15,804 bases of DNA from UBA1731 sp963653155 (lineage in GTDB: Bacteria > Verrucomicrobiota > Kiritimatiellia > RFP12 > UBA1067): positions 1 through 15,804 of the forward strand of contig CAVJWR010000076.1 of NCBI GenBank assembly GCA_963653155.1. Direction: 5' to 3'. A program made the position numbers and the translations under genes. Below the pieces are notes generated by a model. The model did not search any database. It was not told where the DNA came from and was given only the letters and a program-made list of their open reading frames with translations. Below, piece by piece: positions 6,690 through 14,628 of the stretch; position 1 is the first letter of the stretch, and the number at the start of each line of letters is the position of its first letter.

Positions 6690-8266
6690 CTAATATTCAC
6701 GAGGATCGAAAAGCCTGTACAACTCAAATCCATCTATCCCGGCTTTCGGATGGCTGTCGAGCGCAACCTTGAGCACTATGACCGGACTTTGGAGATCATT
6801 GGGGATTCTCACAACACCAATGGCCTGTCGCCACCCGTCCGCATCCGGACTTCCCATCGGGGTAACACTTGGCAGGACGCTTGCGCCATGGGGACGTGAC
6901 CGAAGCCCCTTCTCTCCCCACCGCACAATCGACTGCACGTCGCCACAGGCCCGGAATCGGAAGCCGTACCATTCGCCGGCCTTCGCATTCTGGATCTCGA
7001 TCACGCCAAACAGCCGCCGTGCATCTTCCTTCGTCGGCTTGAGCACATCGCCAATATCCTTTGCGAATAGGTTCGTCAGGCTTCCTGATGCGGCAAGTTC
7101 CGCCACCCTACGCGGGAACCACGCTATCGGATCCTTGTTCGCAAACGCGATCTCGTCATATCCGGGGAGACGGTCGTCCGGCGTAGTCCATCCGTTGAAG
7201 TGTCCCGACTTGTTGCGCCAATGGATGCCTGTCATCCTCTGGCTCGCCGCATAGAGCCATACGTACTCATCCGACCATTGCGAAGCGCCACATAGGTTGT
7301 CATCGAAGCGTCCGAGGCACGAACCGTTCAGCGGCTCATACCAATATCGGGCCGTCTTGTTGGTCTTAACGTAGGCATCAAGGAAGAATCCGAAACTCGC
7401 CTGCNNNNNNNNNNGCCACGTATCTTCACGCAAGCTGCGGACTTCGCATATTCCTCGCGGCTCTGCAGATACTCGTACGCCACCTCAGTGCCATCGACAA
7501 GTTTCGCCTCCCATGGGGCCACATCAAGGATCCCGTTGTAGAAGTGCGGCCACAAGTCATGCTTCTGCCGCGTAGCGTCCATCACGTCAGGCGACCCGAA
7601 ATAGTCGAACGTCGTACACGCCGTGAGCATCCCATAGCACGAAAACACGACGGCGGTCGGATGCGCCCTGAACACCTCGCGGAACAGCTGTGCGCCTCGC
7701 TGACGGGCGAGCCTCGCGCACGTCTCGAAGTCCGGGTCGCCCTTCCTCCATTCGAACTGCTTTTCATCAGGGTGGTACTCTTCCCTGTCGAAGAATATCC
7801 CTTTCATGCCTGCAGATTTTGCCGCCCGCGCTATCGCACCCATCGACCTGGCCGCCTTTGCCCAAGTCGCGTCATCAGTCCACGAAACCCTGGTCTTCGG
7901 CGTGTAGAACGACGACACGAACGATTCGCGAAGCCCACGGTGCGAAACGATTTCCCTCAGCACAGGAACTTTGTCCGCGATCATTGCATCCGTCACCTCC
8001 GGGTTGTCAAGCACGTGATGCACACGCATATCCTTCCCCGTCTCCGGGTTCTTGACCACTACGCTGACCGGCACTCCATCGTACACGGATTCGTCAAAGC
8101 TTGCGGCATTGTCAAGCACCTGTTCCGCAGAAAGGTTTTGGGTATCCCACCCGAACCAGATGTACTTCCTGCGAACGCAATCCGAGGACGGAAAACCATC
8201 GCCACCCAACGCCACGGACGCAAGAAACGCCGCCGATGCGAATGACAGGCAAAACAGCTCCTTCAT
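6690..8266 (-). CDS. Secreted protein of unrecognised family with TIM-barrel-like features, possible glycoside hydrolase (interrupted by N gap)
   Basis: I do not recognise a named family. The start ATG has a strong AAAGGAGG five bases upstream. The first 20 residues (MKELFCLSFASAAFLASVAL) form a good signal peptide, with cleavage likely near residue 20-22. The first 284 residues read like a TIM barrel: KYIWFGWD at strand one, an SSFYTP stretch, GMKGIFFDREEYHPDE at 153-168 with a cluster of acidic residues at a strand end as in glycosidase active sites, and VFSCYGMLT near 208. After the gap, about 237 residues continue with YWYEPLNGSC, a Trp/Tyr-rich barrel end (WSDEYVWLYAAS), and a beta-rich C-terminal region with FRFRACGDV. 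The gap does not restore frame with the two-base overlap present; 2 (mod 3) missing bases are needed. It sits 31 bases after the GH20-like gene, probably in the same operon. Glycosidase function is inference from fold and context. Confidence 0.6.
7405..7414. other. Ten-N scaffold join inside the secreted protein gene
   Basis: The left flank ends ...cgcctgc and the right flank begins gccacg..., sharing only two bases (gc). Neither merging those two bases nor a simple abutment keeps the frame of the gene that spans the join. A true gap of unknown size whose length is 2 modulo 3 would do so. Unlike the join at 3844, this looks like genuinely missing sequence. Confidence 0.8.
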
Positions 8267-8297
8267 GCAAACCTCCTTTCCATCTTAATCCCTGTAG

Positions 8298-9278
8298 TCA
8301 TTTCAGCGCAGCGGCAAGCTGGTCAATGGAGGCCAGTAAAGCCTCTCTCTCTTCTGGTATGCATCGCTTCCACGATGCGACCATGAAACCCTTAAGGCGC
8401 TCCGGAGCGATATACTCACGACAGAACCGTACTGTCAGCTTCATGTTATCGTTGCACTTGTAGTTTGAGCCTGTCGGAATCTGGTCATATTCGTAGCGCT
8501 CAAGCGCAAGATACCCATGAACATCGAGCTCATGCGGCCACCATCGCCCCTTCTTCGCGACGGAGAGATCCGGCTTCGTCTTCCTTTCGCTGAAGTCGTT
8601 CCCATATGCCCAGTTCGAACACATTATGGACTTCGGGCATTTCTCGGCGAACTCATCCTGCACATGCCACTGCTTGTCGGACCAGATCCATGGGCGACAT
8701 CCGTTTCTCTCCACCACAGCTGCAAGCAACTTCAGGTCATGCCACCAAAGCTCGCCCTGTCGCACGATCATAAGCCCGTCGCGATCCTGTGCAACAGGCA
8801 TCTCTTCGTCCATGCCAATGTGGAAGAGCCTCGGGCGATCAAATATCTCCGCGACATCGGTAATCACATCGGAACAGAATCTGTAGTACTCCGGCGTGGA
8901 AGTCTGGCAACGCCACTCCTTCTGCCATGCAGAGTGGGTTGTGGAAAAGTTCAGCTTCGGGAACGGTGTAATGCCCATGTCGCGCAGACGTCCCAGCTCC
9001 GACTGCAGCTTTTCGGGTGTCCAGCTCCCCTTCACGGCAAGTTCCGGATGGCTTGGATATATTAACCCCTCATGTATGTCTATGAGCGCGGCATTCAGTC
9101 CAAGCCTCGCCATCCGCTCCGTGGCCTCGCGCCATATCCGTTCGTCGAAATGAAGTTCGCGAAATGCAACGCGAAAACCCTTCTTCTGGCTGTCCGGCCA
9201 GTCGGTGCGTGGATAGTCCATGGACGCCATGTTGTTGCCGCCCAGTTTGAACATCACAATCCCAAGTTCTTCATGCAT
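8298..9278 (-). CDS. GH20-like TIM-barrel glycosidase, putative
   Basis: The protein has 326 residues and reads as a single barrel domain. Early strands are FRVAFRELHF (about 35-44) and LNAALIDIHEGLIYPSHPEL (61-80); GITPFPKLNFSTTHSAW follows at 102-118. LFHIGMDEEMP at 151-161 resembles the HxGxDE signature in which GH20 beta-hexosaminidases carry the catalytic Asp-Glu pair, here D157-E158. Later aromatic stretches (RPWIWSDKQW, SNWAYGND, GFMVASWKRC) suit a sugar-binding pocket. It has no signal peptide and lacks the N-terminal GH20b domain common in true hexosaminidases, so it may be a cytoplasmic enzyme or a distinct sister family. The start is the first ATG after the upstream stop, 28 bases away; ATGs at residues 9, 17 and 20 are alternatives. 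Substrate is not determinable; an N-acetylhexosamine is a guess from family resemblance. Confidence 0.6.
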   Translation of the reverse strand: MHEELGIVMFKLGGNNMASMDYPRTDWPDSQKKGFRVAFRELHFDERIWREATERMARLGLNAALIDIHEGLIYPSHPELAVKGSWTPEKLQSELGRLRDMGITPFPKLNFSTTHSAWQKEWRCQTSTPEYYRFCSDVITDVAEIFDRPRLFHIGMDEEMPVAQDRDGLMIVRQGELWWHDLKLLAAVVERNGCRPWIWSDKQWHVQDEFAEKCPKSIMCSNWAYGNDFSERKTKPDLSVAKKGRWWPHELDVHGYLALERYEYDQIPTGSNYKCNDNMKLTVRFCREYIAPERLKGFMVASWKRCIPEEREALLASIDQLAAALK

Positions 9279-9306
9279 GTCTTTGTTCCCCAGTCCCCAT
9301 GCGCCA

Positions 9307-11683
9307 TCACCGAATACTCAGTACAAATGGCGGATGCCGCATCAGTCTTGCCGTGACCACCAAATTGCCGGAATCATCTTCCACCTGTGAAATCCTGTAC
9401 ACGGCATAATGCACAGGCGAGTTTACGATCCTTACCAACGGCTTTCCGCCATCACCGAGCATAGCCTTCTGATCCGCACCAAGTTTCAGGAGTCGCACCG
9501 AATATTCCTGCGGAAATGCCTCTACGCCAGAAAAGTCTATCGACATCTTCATCCGTCCAACCTTGTCTGCGGACGTGAGCGAGCTGACGGCCGTCAAGTC
9601 AACACCTTCGCCATCGGCAGGGACGACAAGACGCGATGAGGCACCAATCTCAACGTTCAACGAAGCAAGTGCCCTCGGAACAGACACGCCAATGTCGCCG
9701 GAGTCGACCCGGAGCGTAGTGGCGCCATGCTCCGAAATCGTCGGTTCTACATCAAGATTCAGCGTGCCATTTCCCTCCTTCACGACAAGCGCCCCATTTG
9801 CGAACGTCAACGGTTGGCAAATGGTCGCCACTACGCCATCTTCCGTGCGCAGATAGCCGTTTCCCGCAAATGCGATACCACGATTTTCGGCATCAAACGT
9901 CGCCGTCTCCGCAAACGCCAGGCGGCATTCGTATCCGATCCGAATCGCCTCCGGATCAAGCGACTGGAGCGCACCTCCAAGCGATGTGGGGCCATGGACG
10001 ACAAGCGTCACGTTTGATGCCGCACTCGGACAATACGCCGCGTATCCCTTGTCCTCGAAATACGCGCTGAAACCGTCTGCCGTGCCGGCGTTCAGTGTAA
10101 GCGATCCTGTCCACGCGGCATTGTCGCCAGACAGCTCCAGCGTTCCGCACCAGTTGGCTATGTTGCCGGTCGCCTCAGGCGACAGTTCCGCGAGAACGCG
10201 TCCTCCTCCTGACATGTTCGCGTCAATCCTGAGCGTGGACCGGTTGCCGACAAGGAATTTCGCGGCATAATCCGAATATTTTGCATCCGCCTCATCTATC
10301 AGGCGCAGACCTCCGCATATCCTCATGGTTGCGGTCTCCTTCATCAGCCTGACGCGAGCATTCCGGGTGAAGGTCATATCCCTACAGGCAAATTCACCGA
10401 AAAGCGCCATTCCCGAAGCCCGCAGCGTAAGCGAATCTCCCGGGAAGTCGTATCTGGTGGCTGGCATGACAAGATTATGGGCATAATCCAGATAGTCTAC
10501 GCCGCTATGCCAGTCTTTTCCGTCGGAAAGGAAATCTTCAGCCGACTGCCCATCGATAAATGGGGTGGTACTGTAGCTGGTGTTTCTGGTGACCGTCACC
10601 ACCCCCTTGCGCGAAACTCCGATCTCAGCCCCACCATTCGACATTTCATTCGTGTACCAAGAAATCCGAGGCAGGTCGCCAATTCTCTGAACGGCATCGC
10701 CAAATCCATACAGCACCCCAGACATGTCGGGTATTCCAGTCTCTGCCGCCTGAGGCGAAAGCCTGAACACCGGATACTGCTCAGGTTCCGACTTTTGCCA
10801 GTCCGTGAATTTGCCGCCGAAAACGGTAGCGCCAGATTCAAGCTCCAGCATATCGGCAATCTCCAACACCTGCGTGTTGTCCACACCAGTAAAATGCAGT
10901 TGCGCCAAAGATGTCAGCTTGAGAGAGCCAAGCGACGATGTGCCGTCTACACCCGTGAGAATCAGTTTGGCGTCATGGAATTCGAATTGTCCAGGTGACG
11001 AGAATGATGTGGCCTGAAGCTCATTGTTGTTGCTCACCACCATCTTGCCATGGAAATCAGGCCATGCTGACGCCAAATTGAATCGACCCGCATAGCGGTT
11101 GGCGGAATCTGGATCATATTTGTACCCGATCCAATCCACGCGCTGGTCGGCATCGCCTACAAGCGGAACCGCGAATGTCGTCGCCTTGATCCCGTCGTTG
11201 CGCGGCCACCAGCGAAGATACACAGGCCATTGTTCACTTGATCGTTCAATGGACAACCGCGAACCCGTCACGTTGCCGATGCTTGACCAACTGAATATCG
11301 AGCCTCCGAGTAGCGTGACATTGTCGCCAAGATTGATCCACTGCCCAAACGCCGCAATGTTCTGCAGTTCACAGGCGACAGTAAGGCTGCGTCCGGCAAA
11401 CGGAAGTGCCGCATCGGCAGAAGAGGCGACAGCAGCCACGATGCGCCGCCAGGCGGCCGGGACGTAGTAGTCGTTTTCTGCGTTGGGATGGGCTGAATCC
11501 GTCCCCCATTGGCCGGACTCGTTGGACAGCCATGAGATCATGGCCGAGCTATCCTCTCTCTGTGCCCACACGTATTCGGATTCCGGGTAATATGAGTCAT
11601 TCTCCCTGTTGCCTACACCGGCAAATGCAGTCGCCGCCATGCAGGAAGACAGTACGGCGAATGTTATTTTTTTTTCTCTCCAT
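9307..11683 (-). CDS. Secreted beta-rich repeat protein (autotransporter-like/PATR-type), with a one-base frameshift in poly-A near its start
   Basis: The start chosen is the ATG at 11683-11681, with AAAGGAG nine bases upstream. As printed it encodes only 28 residues, because a run of nine A shifts it out of the long frame. Dropping one A gives 791 residues beginning MERKKITFAVLSSCMAATAFA, a textbook signal peptide with cleavage after AFA. The mature protein is beta-rich and low in Cys. It has an N-terminal region with many Trp (VWAQREDSSAMISW, VYLRWWPRN), then Gly/Asn/Thr-rich repeats such as WCGTLELSGDNAAWTGSL and GALVVKEGNGTLNLDV, resembling the passenger-associated repeats of autotransporters. 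No membrane barrel or sorting motif is visible at the end (PPFVLSIR). The likely role is an extracellular or surface protein, perhaps glycan binding; this is inferred. The long frame has upstream ATGs, but none has a ribosome site. Confidence 0.65.
11667..11675 (-). repeat. Run of nine A (T on the plus strand) in the signal-peptide start
   Basis: The minus strand reads ATGGAGAG, then nine A, then TAACA. With nine A the good ATG runs into a stop after 28 codons; with eight A it continues into a perfect signal peptide and the 791-residue protein. Runs of this length are prone to replication slippage and RNA-polymerase slippage, and also to occasional sequence error. Confidence 0.8.
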
Positions 11684-11692
11684 GAAATCCAG

Positions 11693-11699
11693 CTCCTTT
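11693..11699 (-). promoter_or_regulatory. Ribosome binding site that fixes the start of the secreted repeat protein
   Basis: AAAGGAG lies nine bases before ATG 11683-11681. It is the only strong Shine-Dalgarno sequence in the region and selects an ATG that is out of frame with the long reading frame. It is the main argument that the frameshift is real or an error, rather than the start lying further upstream. Confidence 0.75.
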
Positions 11700-11711
11700 C
11701 GCAATGCCCAT

Positions 11712-11740
11712 AATGTATCAACTTGGCAAACATCGCACAA
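11712..11740 (-). promoter_or_regulatory. Possible sigma-70-type promoter for the secreted repeat protein
   Basis: On the minus strand TTGTGC (11740-11735) is followed after 17 bases by TACATT (11717-11712). Both are partial matches to TTGACA and TATAAT with ideal spacing. The start site would be near 11705, just before the ribosome site. The match is weak and could be chance. Confidence 0.3.
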
Positions 11741-11752
11741 GCCGCAAACTTG

Positions 11753-11771
11753 CAAATTTCAGTGAAAATTG
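11753..11771. promoter_or_regulatory. 19-bp imperfect palindrome, possible regulator site
   Basis: CAAATTTCA-G-TGAAAATTG has arms that match at eight of nine positions. It lies 13-31 bases upstream of the possible -35 box of the secreted repeat protein gene, a position typical of an activator site. The AT-rich palindrome stands out from its GC-rich surroundings. The regulator is unknown. Confidence 0.35.
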
Positions 11772-11805
11772 TATTTTGAAAATCGGCATATTTCTTGTCG
11801 GTGAA

Positions 11806-11891
11806 CCCTCCAACGGGAGGGACGCAATTCATTGCGTCCGATTTCGGTCGCAACAAGTTGCGACCCTCCCACGCAAACGGCGAGGGCGCCG
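11806..11891. repeat. Compound intergenic repeat with four adjacent hairpins
   Basis: Four inverted repeats lie side by side. They are CCCTCC/GGAGGG (11806-11811 with 11816-11821), GGACGCAA/TTGCGTCC (from 11820 to 11839, four-base loop), GGTCGCAAC/GTTGCGACC (11846-11865, two-base loop) and CGGCG/CGCCG (11878-11891). The GGGAGGG at 11815-11821 can also pair with CCCTCCC at 11864-11870, enclosing hairpins two and three in a three-way junction, so two folds compete. The arms of hairpins two and three are near copies (GGACGCAA and GGTCGCAA). It starts 20 bases after the stop of the GH42-like gene and probably marks the end of that transcription unit, although no T-run follows. Confidence 0.75.
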
Positions 11892-11910
11892 TCGCTACGA
11901 TTCCACTGCG

Positions 11911-14628
11911 CTAAAGGCTTCCAGTCGCCGACAATCCGAGCCAGACGGTTTCGCCTGCGGTGAGATTCAGATGCACAACGCCGCCTTCAGACGGCTCCAC
12001 TCTGTTTGTCTTTAGGTTTACGACCGTCGCGTCGAACGGCAACCTGAAATCGAACCGACCGGTTTTCGTGGCGTGCAGCGAGACGAAATCGCCGTTCATG
12101 TCAATCTGCAATCCAGTGCAAGAGACAGGCACGTATGCACCCGACTCGCATGCCAACCGATTGAAAAGCGCTGGAGAAAGTCCGCCTGGTTCGCACACGT
12201 ATACCCGGCGGCAGGATGCGTCCCGACGTTCAGCAATCGCCGAAGCGCCGTCGGACTCATAGCGGGCGAGAACGTTCACGCCATCCCTCTCGGCCACCGT
12301 GCATCGGGGGCCAAATGGCGATGCCTTGGGCCAATACCGCCTGTGCTTACCGAGCAGAAAGCCACGGGCCTCATCTGCGGGAATGCCATCCGTCGGCACA
12401 ATGACGTGCCTGAGGCTGTTCGTAGAATATGCGACATCAAATCCAGTTGCGTCCGCCCCGCCACGGATGCCGCTCTCCGAAAGGAACACGACCGTACGTC
12501 CGTCACGTGCCATCGCATCTACAAATGCGCGGCGACGGGCATCGAAGGAACGGAAGAACGCCAGAACCACCATTTTCGCGTCCTTGACAATGGAGGCGTC
12601 GCGCAATGCGTCTTCCGCCAAGTAGAACTCAAACGGTACGCCGGAGGCGGCAAACAGCTGTTGCTGCCCTCGCAGGATCATGCTATCGTAAGTGCCTTTC
12701 CTTACGCCCATTCCTTCCTCGTCGGCAATGACGGCCACATCCGGACGCCATGCCGATGATGCAGTCTTCAGGATGCGCCGTCCGCAGGCTACGGCCTCGC
12801 CGACATCCTTGGCGATCTCCGGCGCGGAGAACCAGCCGCCGCCCATATCATAGAACCAATAGCCACTGTTGTGCGCGAACATCATTCCGGCAAGTTTGCG
12901 GTATGCGCTCCGCCACATCGCCAGATCGTCCATCTGCCCAAGCCCCTTCGTCGCGACAACGCCTGATGTCGCCCACGTCTCCAGTGCGGCATAGGTGCGC
13001 AGGTCAAACTCGTTCCAGTGCATCTTGTTGTGCAGGTTGAACGACGAATACGGAAGCTTCATCTCCGCCACCATGCCTGGACGGCGAGTCTCGTACGTCG
13101 GCTGTGGTACAATGATGTCCACCGCATCCGAATAGGCAAACGAAGTCAAGTCTGGCATCCCGGAAAACGCGCCCATGTTCCAGCGGATCACGATGGCGGG
13201 CTTGCCGAGTTCCCGCTTGAAGGTTCTCGCGAAGTCCTCCTGGGCCTTGAATCCGAGGAGCTTCGAAAAGTAGGCGAAGTCGTTCACCGCGATCGGATCC
13301 TCCTTGAGATACTTTTCGAATGCGGCCTTCGCCATCCACGAATGGTCTTCGTATGGCGAATGGAACTGGCCGTCATGGTAGCCGTAAAGGTGCAATCCTA
13401 CGATTCGCTTCGAAAGTCCCTGACGCTTCAGTTCTGCGATCAGCTGTCGAAGATTCCCCTTGATGGCCTCTCTCCATGACGGCGAGGCGTAGGATACCCA
13501 TGGCCAGCGATTCGTATCCTTTACCCCCATGTCGTCATATGTCGGCACACAGCTGCCGGAAGTCCCCTTCACCACCGAGCCATCCTTCTTGATCCACACC
13601 TCGTCCGGATGCTCCTTCAGCGTGAAGTCAGGATATGCGTTGCAGCTTACGGACAGTATGCACAAGGCATCCGGCACAATGCGCAGGGAATCCCTGATGT
13701 CCTTGACGGCTCCAACCGCATCGAAGCCCTGCGCTGTCCAATACCGGCGCCGCAGACCATCCGCCGCCCCGGTGGATCCGCCCATCGCAATGCCCTTTAC
13801 GACAAGCCTGACCCCCTCCCTGACCATTGGGCCGCCCGCAAACGTCTCAAGGAGTATGTCCTTCCCGAACGCCCCTTTTGCGCGATACGCCGCCGGATAG
13901 GCCACTTCGCCATCGACAATGAGCCGAGTCACGCCATTGACCTTGCGGAGGCAGGCGTAGTGGTCTGTGTCTGCCGCAAGCCTCGCGTCAAATTCAGCCT
14001 CATCGATGCGTTCCGCCGCATGGTCTCGTGCCGTGCGAGCCTCATAGTATCCTGACCACTTCATGTCCGCAGCGCCAAGGTCATCCGCAAGCCAATTCCT
14101 CCACATCGTGCGGGAAGGCGTGCCGCCCACGACAATCGCCGCCGTCACAACGCCCTGCTTCGCGCGAAAATGGCAGAACTTGCGGTTGAACATTCCTGGG
14201 GCCTGGTTCACCGCCGACTGCATCTCCTCGCCGCCACCCATCGAGAAGTGCCGAGTCTCCAGTTCCCAGTAAGGCGCAAGGCATTCGTTCGTCCCATAGG
14301 CCCGAAGACCCGCCTGTGCGTAGAAGTAATCGCCCTTGTCGCAATGCACATCGGCCATGAAACGCAACGGCTGATTCGTTACAGTCGTGAACGCGGGTGC
14401 CGTGACGACGATCAGCCCCCTGTCGTTCGTCTTATCTATTGTCATCATGCCGTTCGCGAACGAAACCTCGCCCTCCGCACCATCGCGCTTCTCTACACGG
14501 AAAGCCGTAGCGCCCTTGTCGAGTGGTGCCGTCCAGACAATCTTCGCGGGAGCGACTTCCGTGCGCATTGGCTCCACGTTCTCCCAGCCTGCCGTAATGG
14601 TTGCCAAAATCAATGTCGTTATGATCAT
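11911..14628 (-). CDS. GH42-like (clan GH-A) glycosidase-family protein with beta-galactosidase-trimerisation-like domain
   Basis: The open frame extends further upstream, but the start is set at ATG 14628, which has AGGAGG five bases before it. This gives 905 residues. The N-terminus (MIITTLILATITAG) is a short, weak signal peptide without basic residues. Residues about 25-260 form a beta-sandwich-like region. A TIM barrel at about 270-620 has ILSVSCNAYPDF, IVGLHLYGYHDGQFHSPYED (409-428) where an acidic catalytic residue would sit, IVIRWNMGAFSGMP, VDIIVPQPTYETRRPG (503-518, E513) and GYWFYDMGGGWFSAPE. Residues about 627-830 resemble the Rossmann-like GH42 trimerisation domain (PDVAVIADEEGM, VVFLSESGIRGG), followed by a small beta domain. 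Overall order matches GH42 beta-galactosidases, but the barrel is diverged, so substrate and even activity are uncertain. The start overlaps the upstream stop, implying coupled translation. Confidence 0.6.
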   Translation of the reverse strand: MIITTLILATITAGWENVEPMRTEVAPAKIVWTAPLDKGATAFRVEKRDGAEGEVSFANGMMTIDKTNDRGLIVVTAPAFTTVTNQPLRFMADVHCDKGDYFYAQAGLRAYGTNECLAPYWELETRHFSMGGGEEMQSAVNQAPGMFNRKFCHFRAKQGVVTAAIVVGGTPSRTMWRNWLADDLGAADMKWSGYYEARTARDHAAERIDEAEFDARLAADTDHYACLRKVNGVTRLIVDGEVAYPAAYRAKGAFGKDILLETFAGGPMVREGVRLVVKGIAMGGSTGAADGLRRRYWTAQGFDAVGAVKDIRDSLRIVPDALCILSVSCNAYPDFTLKEHPDEVWIKKDGSVVKGTSGSCVPTYDDMGVKDTNRWPWVSYASPSWREAIKGNLRQLIAELKRQGLSKRIVGLHLYGYHDGQFHSPYEDHSWMAKAAFEKYLKEDPIAVNDFAYFSKLLGFKAQEDFARTFKRELGKPAIVIRWNMGAFSGMPDLTSFAYSDAVDIIVPQPTYETRRPGMVAEMKLPYSSFNLHNKMHWNEFDLRTYAALETWATSGVVATKGLGQMDDLAMWRSAYRKLAGMMFAHNSGYWFYDMGGGWFSAPEIAKDVGEAVACGRRILKTASSAWRPDVAVIADEEGMGVRKGTYDSMILRGQQQLFAASGVPFEFYLAEDALRDASIVKDAKMVVLAFFRSFDARRRAFVDAMARDGRTVVFLSESGIRGGADATGFDVAYSTNSLRHVIVPTDGIPADEARGFLLGKHRRYWPKASPFGPRCTVAERDGVNVLARYESDGASAIAERRDASCRRVYVCEPGGLSPALFNRLACESGAYVPVSCTGLQIDMNGDFVSLHATKTGRFDFRLPFDATVVNLKTNRVEPSEGGVVHLNLTAGETVWLGLSATGSL

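Noticed and set aside
7544..8245. Plus-strand open frame (233 codons) opposite the secreted protein gene
   Set aside because: The minus strand has a strong ribosome site, a signal peptide and operon spacing; the plus-strand frame has none of these.
11684..11856. Longer N-terminus for the secreted repeat protein starting at 11856 or at an internal ATG
   Set aside because: It would run through part of the hairpin repeat and has no ribosome site; the signal peptide begins correctly from the ATG at 11683 after a one-base shift.
11806..11891. CRISPR-like repeat array
   Set aside because: The units are inverted, not direct, repeats, with no regular spacers and no cas genes nearby.
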